DNA of 64,000 nucleotides from Alphaproteobacteria bacterium (GTDB taxonomy: Bacteria > Pseudomonadota > Alphaproteobacteria > Caulobacterales > Parvularculaceae): positions 124,001 through 188,000 of the forward strand of contig WGLS01000007.1 in the NCBI GenBank assembly GCA_016125455.1, written 5' to 3'. The notes under the pieces are model-generated. The model did not search any database and was not told where the DNA came from. It saw nothing but the letters and a program-made list of their open reading frames with translations. The translations under genes were made by a program, and so were the position numbers. This document shows, piece after piece, positions 27,046 through 36,306 of the stretch (positions are counted from its first letter, which is position 1; each line of letters starts with the position of its first letter).

Positions 27046-27152
27046 GGCGTGCGGCCAGCTGCGGGAGGCGACGCCCCGACTGTGCGTTAACCCCCTGACT
27101 TTGAAAGATAACACATCTAGATTGATCGCAATCAAGGCGCACGGGCGGGATA

Positions 27153-27968
27153 ATGGCGAAGGGCGGAAAAGAAGTTTCAGCAGAACGCGCGGAAGCGGTC
27201 GACCGGACTCGCGTGCGCGCAGGCGGCGCGCCGCTGCATTTGCAGGTTCGCGAGGCCATTCAGTCGTCGATCGCAAACGGCGCATATCCGCAAGGCAGCG
27301 TGCTGCCGGGCGAGCATGATCTCGCCCAGTCCTTCGACGTCTCGAGGATCACCGTCAAACGTGCGTTGAACGACCTCGCAATCGCCGGCCAGGTGCGCCG
27401 CCTTCGCGGCCGCGGCACGATCGTGACCGGCGGCCCTGGCAACGCGGTCGTTCGCGGAAGCTTTTCCACGCTGATGGAAAATCTTCGCAAAATGGGCGTT
27501 GAGACTGAAGTTGAGCTTCTTTCCGTGGAGCGCATCGCGCCAAGCGAGCACATCATTGACGCGCTTGATCTCGAGCCCGGCGAAAAAGTGGAACGCGCAG
27601 CCCGCCTAAGGCGTCTCAACAAGACGCCTTTCTCGTACCTCATAACCTACGTCCCGCTCGACATATCCGATCTTTATACAGATGATGAACTTGCAAAAAC
27701 GCCGCTGCTGACCCTGCTTGATCGCAGCGGCGCATCGCCGACGGCCGCGGAACAGGTCATTACGGCGGTTGCCGCCGACGACGTAATTGCCCGCGGCCTG
27801 GAGGTGACGCCTGGATCGCCTCTCCTGAAGATTTTCCGTGTCATGAAGGACAAGAACGACCGGCCGGTGCAGGCAATTGAGGCCCACTATCCGCCGGACC
27901 GCTTCCACTATCACATGCGCCTTACGCGACATCGCGACGACGACGGCGACCGCTGGAGCGATTCGTGA
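27153..27968 (+). CDS. GntR family transcriptional regulator, HutC/UTRA type (GntR1)
   Basis: A 271-residue regulator with a winged helix-turn-helix at about 25-95 (PLHLQVREAIQSSIANGAY, LPGEHDLAQSFDVSRITVKRAL, RLRGRGTIVTG) and a UTRA ligand-binding domain at about 110-260. It is divergent from the aconitase-type operon and overlaps the downstream enoyl-CoA hydratase by 4 bases (GTGA). It is one of only two regulators in the island and a candidate for recognising operator A, although operator A looks more like an FCD-type GntR site; the assignment is open. Confidence 0.9.
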   Translation: MAKGGKEVSAERAEAVDRTRVRAGGAPLHLQVREAIQSSIANGAYPQGSVLPGEHDLAQSFDVSRITVKRALNDLAIAGQVRRLRGRGTIVTGGPGNAVVRGSFSTLMENLRKMGVETEVELLSVERIAPSEHIIDALDLEPGEKVERAARLRRLNKTPFSYLITYVPLDISDLYTDDELAKTPLLTLLDRSGASPTAAEQVITAVAADDVIARGLEVTPGSPLLKIFRVMKDKNDRPVQAIEAHYPPDRFHYHMRLTRHRDDDGDRWSDS

Positions 27969-28738
27969 CGACAGGCGGGCTGCTATTCCGCATTGAAGGG
28001 CCGGTTGCCGTCATCACGCTTGACCAGCCGGACAAGCGAAACGCGATTTCCGCAAACATGTGGCGCCAGCTGCCTCTCCTCGTGGAGCGCGCGAATTCAA
28101 GCGACGCCGCGCGAGCAATCGTCGTCACCGGCGCGGAAGGGCATTTCGCGGCGGGCGCCGACATCAGCGAATTCGAGAAGGTGTACGAGACGCCTGAAAC
28201 CGCCGAATCCTACACACGAACAATGCTCGACGGCCTCGCGGCGCTCGAAGCAAGCGCGAAGCCGACAATCGCCGAAATCCGGGGCGCATGCATCGGCGGC
28301 GGCATGTCGATCGCCCTCGCGTGCGATTTCCGGCTGGCTGACCAAACTGCGCGATTCGGCATTACCCCGGGCAAGCTCGGCCTTGTCTATTCCGCCGACG
28401 ATACGCGTCGACTCGTATCGGCGGTTGGCATCGGCGCAGCAAAGCGTCTGTTGATGACGGCGGAAATCATCCGCGCCGAAGAGGCGCGCGCGATAGGGCT
28501 CGTCGATCAGCTAGCGCCGCCGGACAGGCTATTGGACGAAGTGTCCGGCCTTGCCGCGACTATCGGCAAGAACTCGCAGTGGTCGGTCCGCGCCACCAAG
28601 CGAATGTTCCGATTGCTGGGTGCGGATGATACGGATGCGGCGAAGGCGCTCCTGTTGCAGGCGTTCAACGGGCCGGACTTCAGGGAAGGGTATCGCGCCT
28701 TCCTGGAGAAGCGATTGCCGGACTTTCCGACGAAGTAG
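27965..28738 (+). CDS. enoyl-CoA hydratase/isomerase (crotonase) family protein
   Basis: A 257-residue crotonase starting at GTG 27965 inside the GntR1 stop. Landmarks are ITLDQPDKRNAIS, VVTGAEGHFAAGADISEFE (first oxyanion-hole region), EIRGACIGGGMSIALACDFRLA (second) and ITPGKLGLVYSADDTRRL. It should act on a CoA thioester (hydration, isomerisation or hydrolysis). It converges on the amidase gene. Cotranscription with GntR1 suggests feedback control of a CoA step. Confidence 0.88.
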   Translation: MTTGGLLFRIEGPVAVITLDQPDKRNAISANMWRQLPLLVERANSSDAARAIVVTGAEGHFAAGADISEFEKVYETPETAESYTRTMLDGLAALEASAKPTIAEIRGACIGGGMSIALACDFRLADQTARFGITPGKLGLVYSADDTRRLVSAVGIGAAKRLLMTAEIIRAEEARAIGLVDQLAPPDRLLDEVSGLAATIGKNSQWSVRATKRMFRLLGADDTDAAKALLLQAFNGPDFREGYRAFLEKRLPDFPTK

Positions 28739-28765
28739 CCCGAAGCCTGACGGCGACGCTCCCGG

Positions 28766-30118
28766 TCACGCGCTATCGCGCGCGCGCTCGAATGCTGCCG
28801 CGGCCGACAGCGCAACATCGTCATCGCCCGGTCGGGCGATGAACTGAACTGATGGCGGCGGCGTTCGTCGCCCTGCCGGTCTCGTCAGGGGAACGGCGGT
28901 CGCCGGACATCCCGCAAAATTGGCGATCGCCGTGAAGTCCGCCTGGTTGGAGGGCGTTGGACTAGAAAAGGCGAAGGGTCCCTGGGGCGCCGTCGGCAAC
29001 ACGAGCGCATCTACGTTCGCAATGCGGGAGCGAAACTCATCGCCGGCCGAGCTGACCGCTGCATAGGCGCGTTCGACTTTCTCGGGCGATTGTTCGCGGC
29101 CCCAGTCCATGAGGTCGCGAAACGCCTTTGAGAATCCTTTCGCGCTCTCCGCCATCGCAGCTGAATGCGCCGCGTAGCCTTCGACCTCGCTGATCAACAG
29201 TCCTTGACGGCGTAGCGCTCCAAACGCGAAGTCGCTGAGATCAATGTCAACCAGATCGGCGAATGACAGCAACGCGTCCGTCGCGTTGGCGAACTCCTCG
29301 ACAATGGCGTCGTCGCAGTCCACCGCGCCGCCCCATCGCCCGACGCCAAGCCGCATCCTTCCGCGCCGAACGCCGAAGTCGACTCCAATCTTGCCGCCGC
29401 GCAAGACCGAAAGAACGACGTCACAAGCCCGCGCCGAGGTCGCATGCGGACCAACATGATCAAGGGTCGGCGACAATTCCATGAGGCCAGCAGTCGGGAC
29501 CGCATTGAATGTGGGCTTATGTCCGACGATGCTGCAGTATGCGGAGGGGATTCGAACGCTCCCCATCGTGTCAGTGCCAAGCGAAAAGACGCACATGCCA
29601 GCGCCGACGGCGGCGGCGGAGCCGCCCGATGATCCGCCCGGCGTCAATTCCAGGCTCCATGGGTTCCGGCACCGTCCGAAATGCGGATTGTCCGTGGTCG
29701 CGCCAAGCGCCCCTTCGTGCATGTTCAATATGCCAATGGCGACCGCGCCCGCTTCTTTCAGTATACGAACGCAATCGGCGTCGCTCGCCGCGACCCGTTC
29801 CCGATAGGCGCCAATGCCGCCATGCCACGGCAGGCCCGCAACGGCGATATTCGCCTTCACGCCAAACGTCGCGCCATCAATTGGCGACAGAGCGGCGCCC
29901 TTTCGCCATCGCTCATCGGCGGCAGCGGCCTCGGCGCGGGCCGCATCTATACGAAGGTCAAGAAAAGCGTTCAGAACAGGATTCACCGCTTCGATGCGCG
30001 CAAGGCGCCGTTCGAGCGCCGCGCTGGGCGCGTCGGCCCCTGACCGGAACGCTGCCGCCAGATCGACGAGGTCAGGACCTGGCGAGAAGTGACCTTGCCG
30101 GCCGTCAGAACCGTTCAT
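28766..30118 (-). CDS. amidase signature family hydrolase
   Basis: A 450-residue amidase with the Ser-cisSer-Lys triad visible: Lys in FGVKANIAVAG, the Gly/Ser-rich GGSSGGSAAAVGAGMCVFSLGTDTMGS, and the following PSAYCSIVGHKPTF. It hydrolyses a carboxamide. The start overlaps the PaaK-like gene's stop by 14 bases, so it is the last gene of the PrpD2-PrpD1-PaaK-amidase operon. The substrate is unknown. Confidence 0.88.
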   Translation of the reverse strand: MNGSDGRQGHFSPGPDLVDLAAAFRSGADAPSAALERRLARIEAVNPVLNAFLDLRIDAARAEAAAADERWRKGAALSPIDGATFGVKANIAVAGLPWHGGIGAYRERVAASDADCVRILKEAGAVAIGILNMHEGALGATTDNPHFGRCRNPWSLELTPGGSSGGSAAAVGAGMCVFSLGTDTMGSVRIPSAYCSIVGHKPTFNAVPTAGLMELSPTLDHVGPHATSARACDVVLSVLRGGKIGVDFGVRRGRMRLGVGRWGGAVDCDDAIVEEFANATDALLSFADLVDIDLSDFAFGALRRQGLLISEVEGYAAHSAAMAESAKGFSKAFRDLMDWGREQSPEKVERAYAAVSSAGDEFRSRIANVDALVLPTAPQGPFAFSSPTPSNQADFTAIANFAGCPATAVPLTRPAGRRTPPPSVQFIARPGDDDVALSAAAAFERARDSA

Positions 30119-31496
30119 CGATCAACCTGATCGGCTTCTGCCGAACTTCCGTCTGCGTCAGCGACGCCAGCGCGCCGCGGTCGTGCAGTTCGATCACCGG
30201 GGCGATGCCGATCGCCTTCCTGACCGCCTCGGCGAGCGCCTCCGCTATGCCATCCCCTTTCGACTTTACCTCCGCCATCACGATGAACTCGTCGCGCCCC
30301 GAGGCGTCGCGTACCGCCCGGCAAATGAACTCGCCGTCAAACGCCCCGACCTCCTCAAGGATCGGACCAATCGCCTGGGGAAAGATGTTGATGCCGCGAA
30401 TCTTCACCATATTGTCCGATCGCCCCAGAAACCCTTCGACTCGCCGGAACGTCGCGCCGATTGAAGATGGCCTCGTAATCGCTCTTGTGACGTCATGGGT
30501 ATTGAACCGGATGATCGGATACAGGTCATCCTTGTAGAGACAGGTCACCACCATATCCCCCTGAAGGCCATCGGCGACGGGCTGATGGGAGTCGATGTCG
30601 CAGATTTCGAGAAACTGGGCGTCCTCCATGACATAGAGTCCATCCTGATCCGGACCTTCGCCAGCTATAGCGCCGGTATCGCCGACGCCGTACCAGTCAA
30701 AGCACGCCGCGCCGCCCCAGCTCTTCGAAAGCTGCTCTTTATCTTCGCGCCCGAGATGCCCGGAAATCATTCGGATGTTTATGTCGCGCCCAGGTTCGAT
30801 GCCTGCCTCCCTTGCGACAACGGCCAGCTTCTTGATGTAATCAGCAAACCCTACGATCGCCGTTGCGCGAAAGTCCCGCATAAGCTCGACCTGCCTCGCG
30901 GACCTTGTTTCTATCCCGGTGCCAGCAGACAAAAAGATCGCGCTCGTCCAGTGCGTCACGGCTTCGCGCACATAGTGACCGCCATTGATCATGCCGTGCC
31001 CGTAGACGGAATGAATGACGTCATCGGGCCGCAAACCCTGAAACCGGTAGAGCCGTGCGAGCAGGAGGTTCTGCGCTTCGCGGCTTTTCGGCCCAAACAG
31101 CAAGACCTGGGGCGTGCCGGTCGTGCCGGACGTTGTGTGCAGTATCGTAGGTGGCCGCTCGCCCGCGCCGTATGATTCGTAGCCGGCGAAATCGCCAAAC
31201 GGGGGCGCGACTGCGATCGACTCCATGATGTCCGACTTGTCGAACGTCGGCAGCCTGGCAAGATCATCCAGGGACGCGATATCGCCGGCCTCGACGCCGA
31301 CATTGCCCCACAAACGCTGATAGAATGGCGTCGCCCAGGCGCGCGCCATGCATCGGCGAAAGAGCGCTTCCTGGCGCGCCCTCAGCTCGTCTCTTGAGAT
31401 TGTCGTGATGAGCTTCGTGAATTTGTCGCCAATTGGATGATCCGCTTCAAGCGCCGCCCAGTCGACTGAATTGAAATAGGTGCGGTGGCCATCCAT
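30105..31496 (-). CDS. phenylacetate-CoA ligase (PaaK)-like acyl-CoA synthetase
   Basis: A 463-residue AMP-forming ligase that activates a carboxylic acid to its CoA ester. Landmarks are RLPTFDKSDIMESIA, the P-loop TTSGTTGTPQVLLFG, WYGVGDTGAIAGEGP and the C-terminal FLGRSDNMVKIRGINIFPQAI. GGAG precedes ATG 31496. No other paa genes are present, so the substrate is probably not phenylacetate itself. It lies 15 bases after PrpD1. Confidence 0.88.
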   Translation of the reverse strand: MDGHRTYFNSVDWAALEADHPIGDKFTKLITTISRDELRARQEALFRRCMARAWATPFYQRLWGNVGVEAGDIASLDDLARLPTFDKSDIMESIAVAPPFGDFAGYESYGAGERPPTILHTTSGTTGTPQVLLFGPKSREAQNLLLARLYRFQGLRPDDVIHSVYGHGMINGGHYVREAVTHWTSAIFLSAGTGIETRSARQVELMRDFRATAIVGFADYIKKLAVVAREAGIEPGRDINIRMISGHLGREDKEQLSKSWGGAACFDWYGVGDTGAIAGEGPDQDGLYVMEDAQFLEICDIDSHQPVADGLQGDMVVTCLYKDDLYPIIRFNTHDVTRAITRPSSIGATFRRVEGFLGRSDNMVKIRGINIFPQAIGPILEEVGAFDGEFICRAVRDASGRDEFIVMAEVKSKGDGIAEALAEAVRKAIGIAPVIELHDRGALASLTQTEVRQKPIRLIDERF

Positions 31497-31511
31497 TTTT
31501 CATGCTCCGGT

Positions 31512-32879
31512 TCAGTGCTTGTCCGTAAGGTCAAGGAGCGCTCTCGCGTCCGCCACTGCGTCAAACCGGGTCAACAGCTCAAGCGCGGCCGACGCGGCGC
31601 CATCGTTGAAACCGGCATAGGCGAGGCAATTGCGGAACTTGGTCTCGCAGGCGGCAGCGTCCATCGGATCCTGGGGCGAGCCATAAAGCGCATCGACTCG
31701 CGCTTCGACAACCGCGCCATCCATAAGCAGGGCGCGCGCAACCTGCGGCGCAAACGCCGCGGGGTTGTAGGCGCCGTCATCCGCCACCTCTATTCGCGCT
31801 GCGAGCATGGCCGACGAAGCGTCATCGATCCGATTGCGATCAAAATCCACAAGACCAACAGCGCCGTCAATCAGCGTCCGGGCGCCGATGTAGGGAAAGC
31901 AGAGACGAGCATAGTTCACGCCCATGCCCTCCTGATACGGACGGCCAACAAGCCGCTTGATGAGCGGCGGCGCGGTCAGCGTAAGTTGCTTGATCATTTC
32001 CGGCCGCACGCCCATGTCGCGCAGCTTCTGGCAGGCGACAATCCCTCCTTGCGCAGCCCGTCCGGTGGGGAAAGGCTTGTGCGATACTTCTTCAATTCGC
32101 CAGACGTCGCCGAGCTCAGCGAGGACCTGGGAAAGGTCCCATTCGCCTTCGAACAGCGGGAAGTACCCAAAAGGTCCCTCGAACACGTCATGGGCGCCAG
32201 GCACGCCCCGCTCCGCGAGGTCGCAGGCGACGACGGCGGCGCGCGCCGCGCCGGCGATCTGTATAGGGAGCGCCGGTTTGCCTTCGACATGGGCCTGCAT
32301 GGTGCCGGCGCATTGCGCCAGAGCATGGCCGAGCGCGTCGCGCGCCTGATCAATCGAGAATTTCCGTACGCGCGCAACGCCAAGCGTCGTCGCGAAAACG
32401 CCGGCATTGGCGGGCCGAAAGAATCGGATTGGCGATTTGGCCGCCACGCCGATCGACGCTGCGACGTCGACGGAGAGAATAACCGCAGCGAGGAACTCCG
32501 CGCCGGAAACTACCCGAGCAACAGTGTCGGTCGCAGCGAGCAAGCCGGCGAAAATGGTCGCCATCGGATGCACGACCGCGGGCTCATGAACGCAATCGAA
32601 CTCCTGGCAATGGGTCTGGTAGGCATTCACGTATGCCGCGGCGGAAGCCGGCAATTTCACGTCGCGCGCCAGGATCCGCGCTGCCCCGGCGCCGGGCAAG
32701 GCCATGCCCCACCCTTGCGCAATTCTGAAAACGTCATCTGCAAATGGCGCGGCGACGCCAGCGACGCCGACGCCAAGCGTGTCGAGAACAAAAGCCTTTG
32801 CACGCGCAACGGCGCTTGCCGGCAGGGCCGAGATCGGTGTTTCAAGAACATGCCGGGCAAAGATCTCCGCCGACGTCAT
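31512..32879 (-). CDS. MmgE/PrpD family protein, copy 1
   Basis: A 455-residue member of the 2-methylcitrate dehydratase/cis-aconitate decarboxylase family. ATG 32879 overlaps the stop of copy 2 as ATGA. Landmarks are RAKAFVLDTLGVGVAGV, AAYVNAYQTHCQEFDCVHEPAVVHPMA (the conserved HxxD-type active-site region, here with HCQEFDCVHEPAVVHP) and EVSHKPFPTGRAAQGGI. It likely dehydrates, isomerises or decarboxylates a polycarboxylate. Two diverged adjacent copies suggest a heteromer or two sequential steps. Confidence 0.86.
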   Translation of the reverse strand: MTSAEIFARHVLETPISALPASAVARAKAFVLDTLGVGVAGVAAPFADDVFRIAQGWGMALPGAGAARILARDVKLPASAAAYVNAYQTHCQEFDCVHEPAVVHPMATIFAGLLAATDTVARVVSGAEFLAAVILSVDVAASIGVAAKSPIRFFRPANAGVFATTLGVARVRKFSIDQARDALGHALAQCAGTMQAHVEGKPALPIQIAGAARAAVVACDLAERGVPGAHDVFEGPFGYFPLFEGEWDLSQVLAELGDVWRIEEVSHKPFPTGRAAQGGIVACQKLRDMGVRPEMIKQLTLTAPPLIKRLVGRPYQEGMGVNYARLCFPYIGARTLIDGAVGLVDFDRNRIDDASSAMLAARIEVADDGAYNPAAFAPQVARALLMDGAVVEARVDALYGSPQDPMDAAACETKFRNCLAYAGFNDGAASAALELLTRFDAVADARALLDLTDKH

Positions 32880-34216
32880 GAGGAACGCCCGATGAGAAGG
32901 CCCAGCGCGGCGTCGCGCAAGCTTGCGCCCGGCGAGGGGCCGTCGACGCACCCGAGCATCTCCTCTTGCGCCCGCGACGAGATCTGCGCGCTGTCACACA
33001 GCATACGGAATTTTTCCTGAATATCGAACGCCGTCATGGGGTTTTCCGGGTCCCCGAATGCATCGGGCGCATCGAATTCAACCTCGCCTCCACCCCTCAG
33101 CTTTACGCGAAGCCGAGCGCCAAAACGGGTTGGGTAGCGCGCCTCAATCTCGGGATCGACCCGGACCACAAGACGCTCGCGCACTTGCTTGACGCGATGA
33201 TCGGCGAGCCCGACGTCGTCAAAATGCTCAAGGCGCGGACTGCCATGAACAAGCGCCGATGCCACGCTGTGCTGCAATGAAAACTTTGCGCTCAATGGAT
33301 CGCGCGGCGCAGGATTGTCACAGAACGTTGCAGCGTCGGCATAGGCGAAGATGCAGCCCGAAATGACGTTGTCGGATTTGGTTCCATCCGCGTGAAGCGC
33401 AAGCGCGGCATCGATCGCCGCATGCGCGTGCCGACAGGCGGGCCATGGCTTGAAACTCACGTCATTTATCGCCCAGCCGTCTCGCAGTACTGCGACATGC
33501 GCCGGCTCTGCGCCCGGAGCCATGGCCGCAAAGAACCCCTGCTCGCCTTCCAGAATGGTTGTCAGGCCAACAAATCCTGCGTTGACGAGATTGGCTGCCA
33601 GCAAGCCGGCATGGGCTGCGCGCGCCGTGTGCAGTTGCTTGGCGCTCGACCGGGATTCATGCCGCGCTTGCCAGAGGCCGCTTGCCTGCGTGCCGGCAAG
33701 GCCAAGCGCCTCGGCCGTCTGGCCGGCGTCAAGTCCAAGTATTGAGCTGGCGGCCGCAGCTGCGCCAAACGGTCCGCACGTGGATGTGTTGTGCCAATAG
33801 CGATAGTGCCCCGGCCCGACGGCGCGCCCTACACGGATCGTCGCTTCGTATCCGCGCACAATCGCGTCGAGCATGACCTCATCCGACGCCCCCGCGGCGC
33901 CCGCGGCGATGAGTGCGGCCGGGATGACGACCGGCCCCGGGTGCAACAACCCGCGTTTGTCGACATCGTCCATTTCGAGGACATTGCCGAGCGCGCCCAG
34001 ATAAAGCGCCAACCCCTGCCAGTCGCGGTTCTGGACCGCCGGTTCCGCCGCTTTTCGCATCGAACTGGCCGCGGGCGACGGCAGCGCAGCGGCAGCGCAC
34101 CCCGTCCAGTCCAGCAGGTGCAAAGCGGCTCGGCGCCGATCGTCCGGGCCGGGACGCCTGGCCAGAAGGCCGGCGAGGCGTTGGGAAACTGTCGAGGCGG
34201 AACTTTGTCCGGACAT
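32876..34216 (-). CDS. MmgE/PrpD family protein, copy 2
   Basis: A 446-residue relative of copy 1 and first gene of the operon running to 28766. Landmarks are LHLLDWTGCAAAALPS, GNVLEMDDVDKRGLLHPGPVVIPAALIAAG (the family's active-site D/H region), HYRYWHNTSTCGPFGAAAAASSILGLD and SFKPWPACRHAHAAIDAAL. Its first five codons contain the TGTCCGGACA palindrome of operator B. Divergent from the CoA-hydrolase/transferase gene. Confidence 0.86.
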   Translation of the reverse strand: MSGQSSASTVSQRLAGLLARRPGPDDRRRAALHLLDWTGCAAAALPSPAASSMRKAAEPAVQNRDWQGLALYLGALGNVLEMDDVDKRGLLHPGPVVIPAALIAAGAAGASDEVMLDAIVRGYEATIRVGRAVGPGHYRYWHNTSTCGPFGAAAAASSILGLDAGQTAEALGLAGTQASGLWQARHESRSSAKQLHTARAAHAGLLAANLVNAGFVGLTTILEGEQGFFAAMAPGAEPAHVAVLRDGWAINDVSFKPWPACRHAHAAIDAALALHADGTKSDNVISGCIFAYADAATFCDNPAPRDPLSAKFSLQHSVASALVHGSPRLEHFDDVGLADHRVKQVRERLVVRVDPEIEARYPTRFGARLRVKLRGGGEVEFDAPDAFGDPENPMTAFDIQEKFRMLCDSAQISSRAQEEMLGCVDGPSPGASLRDAALGLLIGRSS

Positions 34217-34219
34217 TTG
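34202..34219. promoter_or_regulatory. island operator B, site 2 (partial match)
   Basis: ACTTTGTCCGGACA (34202-34215) is identical over 14 bases to the perfect 18-bp palindrome at 41205. It straddles the start codon of PrpD copy 2 and lies about 95 bases upstream of the divergent CoA-transferase gene. Part of the match encodes MSGQ, so chance cannot be excluded. Confidence 0.5.
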
Positions 34220-34312
34220 ACTTTGGTACCATGACCGGGCGATTTATGGAACAGAGGAATTCGCGCGACGGCACTGGACGGCGCGGCGAGGGAAGTGATC
34301 AGGACAACGCCC

Positions 34313-35572
34313 GTGTCTGCTTTTGGCGCCGCTTTCGACTGGCTGGCGAGGAACGCGCCGCGCCGCCCGCGGATCTATGTCGCGGGGTGTTCAGGCGAAC
34401 CAATGGGTCTCGCGAAATTTCTTGTCTCGGAGCCTGCAAGAGCGGCCGGCGCGACGTTTCTCGGCGTCTGGATCCCCGGCGTCAATCGAACTGATTATAG
34501 TGGGCTTCATCCCGAAGCGTGCGCTGAACTGATTTTTCAGTCTTCGGACTTCCGTCCGAGTTTCGAAGCCGGGCGCTCGGCCTTTCGACCGCTCTCCTAT
34601 GGCCAGGCTTGGCGATGGCTGGAAACCGCATCAATCGATGCTGCGTTTGCGCTTGTGTCGCCTGCGGACGACCAAGGCCTCGTGTGCCTTGGCGTGTCGG
34701 CCGACTTTACGCCTGCCGTTCTCGCCCGCGATGACGTCAGGAAAATTGCAATCATCAGTAGGGCAATGCCGGCCCCCCGCGACGCTCCGCGCTTCCCGCT
34801 AGCCTCGTTCGACCTTGTCATCCAAGACGACGCTCCACTGTTGACCTATGACTGCGGAGCCATCTCCTCCGTATTCGACGAAATCGCCTCGTGGGTTGTT
34901 AGCCTTGTCGAGGACGGCGCGACCCTGCAGTTCGGACTTGGCAACCTTCAGTTCGCCGTGCTCCGCGAATTGCGACGAAAGCGCGACCTTCGAATTCATT
35001 CGGGCATGATTACCGATCCGGTGGCCGACGCGATCAAGGCGGGGGCGATTGCCGCCGGCCCAAGCGCAATTGTCGCCGGCGTCGCCCTCGGCGGGCCAGA
35101 GCTCTATGCGCTTTGCGCGCGCGACGCTCGCTTTTCGTTCCGGTCCGTCGCCGAAACTCATGATATCGGCATTCTTTCGAAGCTTGATCGCTTCACGGCT
35201 ATCAACTCGGTGATTGAAGTCGACCTTTTCGGACAGGCCAACGGAGAATTCATCGACGGCCGGCAGATGTCCGGGGCGGGCGGACTCGTGGATTTCCTGA
35301 GGGGCGCGGCCCGCTCACCTGGCGGAAAGCCTATCGTCGCCCTGCCGTCTACGGCGCGGCGCGGCGCAACATCGAGGATAGTCCCTAAACTGACGGCGCC
35401 GGCGACGACGGTCGCCAGGGCTGACGTGGGCTTTGTCGTGACGGAACACGGCGTTGCAGATTTGCGTGGCGCATCGATTGAGGAGCGCGCGCTCGCGCTT
35501 ATCGCGATTGCAGACCCGACGCATCGGGACGATCTCAAATCCGCGTGGCGGCGCATGGCGTCGGAGCTCTGA
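34313..35572 (+). CDS. acetyl-CoA hydrolase/CoA-transferase family protein
   Basis: A 419-residue protein of the 4-hydroxybutyrate CoA-transferase/acetyl-CoA hydrolase family. GTG 34313 has AGGA 8 bases upstream; GTG 34295 is also possible but its GAGGG is too close. Landmarks are RIYVAGCSGEPMGLAKFL, TLQFGLGNLQFAVLRELR, LRIHSGMITDP, NSVIEVDLFGQAN and FVVTEHGVADLRG. The catalytic Glu expected in the AINS(A/V)IEVD region is present. It probably moves CoA between acids. It is followed 5 bases later by GntR2. Confidence 0.84.
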   Translation: MSAFGAAFDWLARNAPRRPRIYVAGCSGEPMGLAKFLVSEPARAAGATFLGVWIPGVNRTDYSGLHPEACAELIFQSSDFRPSFEAGRSAFRPLSYGQAWRWLETASIDAAFALVSPADDQGLVCLGVSADFTPAVLARDDVRKIAIISRAMPAPRDAPRFPLASFDLVIQDDAPLLTYDCGAISSVFDEIASWVVSLVEDGATLQFGLGNLQFAVLRELRRKRDLRIHSGMITDPVADAIKAGAIAAGPSAIVAGVALGGPELYALCARDARFSFRSVAETHDIGILSKLDRFTAINSVIEVDLFGQANGEFIDGRQMSGAGGLVDFLRGAARSPGGKPIVALPSTARRGATSRIVPKLTAPATTVARADVGFVVTEHGVADLRGASIEERALALIAIADPTHRDDLKSAWRRMASEL

Positions 35573-35577
35573 CGCCC

Positions 35578-36303
35578 GTGGCGAAACGCCCAAGATACGC
35601 CGCTCTCGCCGCAGAACTGCGGCAGTCAATCAGCGACGGCGCATTTGAAATCGGGGATCAGCTGCCAACGGAGCATCAACTTTGCGCTATGCACGGCGTT
35701 TCCCGCCATACCGCTCGCGCGGCGTTGCAGATCATTGAGGCGGCGGGACTCATTGAGCGCCGCCCTGGGCTTGGTACGATCGTTGTTTCAACCGGCGGGC
35801 GTTCCGCCTTCGCGCAAGGTCTCGGCGGCGTCGATGATCTTATGCAGTATGCGCACGAAGCGCGGCTCGTGACGTGGCGAAGCGGCGGGCGCATCCTGAC
35901 CGTCGCGGAGGCCGAGCTATATCGCGCGCGGTCGGGATCATCATGGCTGGTGCTTGAGGGAGCGCGGGTCGTTGCAGGCAGGTCGATCGCCGCGACCAGC
36001 ATTTTCGTCGCGGAAGCGGTCGGCGCATCAGCCGCGGACTTTCGCGACCCGGCCTGCGCGGTGACCGAGCATATCGAGCGGCTTTACGGCATTGGCATCG
36101 CCCGCATCGAGCAGTCGATTCGGGCCGAGGCTCTGTCAACGGCGGACGCATCGTCCCTTGGCGTCGAGGCAAAATCGCCTGGACTGCGCACCATACGCCG
36201 ATATTTCGACGATGCCGACCGGCTGTTCGTCATTTCCGATTCGCGACACCCGGCCGACCGGTTCGTCTATGAGATGACATTTACGCGCCGAGCCGACGCC
36301 TAG
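35578..36303 (+). CDS. GntR family transcriptional regulator, HutC/UTRA type (GntR2)
   Basis: A 241-residue regulator starting at GTG 35578, chosen because earlier starts overlap the preceding gene. The winged helix covers about 5-70 (RYAALAAELRQSISDGAFEIGD, LCAMHGVSRHTARAALQIIE, RRPGLGTIVV) and the UTRA domain about 85-240. It lies between the PrpD/PaaK/amidase operon and the CaiB/ACAD/MaoC/CitE operon, whose promoters share operator B, so it is the natural candidate regulator of both. HutC-type operators often have the form TGTnnnnACA, which operator B matches. Confidence 0.9.
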   Translation: MAKRPRYAALAAELRQSISDGAFEIGDQLPTEHQLCAMHGVSRHTARAALQIIEAAGLIERRPGLGTIVVSTGGRSAFAQGLGGVDDLMQYAHEARLVTWRSGGRILTVAEAELYRARSGSSWLVLEGARVVAGRSIAATSIFVAEAVGASAADFRDPACAVTEHIERLYGIGIARIEQSIRAEALSTADASSLGVEAKSPGLRTIRRYFDDADRLFVISDSRHPADRFVYEMTFTRRADA

Positions 36304-36306
36304 TCC

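Noticed and set aside
27120-27133. GATTGATCGCAATC inverted repeat between the aconitase-type operon and GntR1
   Set aside because: Only 5-bp arms and a single copy; a possible GntR1 site but too weak to list.
31485-33020. 511-codon plus-strand frame opposite PrpD copy 1
   Set aside because: A shadow frame; the minus strand has PrpD motifs and tight operon spacing.
34222-34233. TTTGGTACCATG as an eighth operator A site
   Set aside because: The core is TGGTACCA, two bases shorter than the TGGTATACCA-type sites, so the half-site spacing is wrong.
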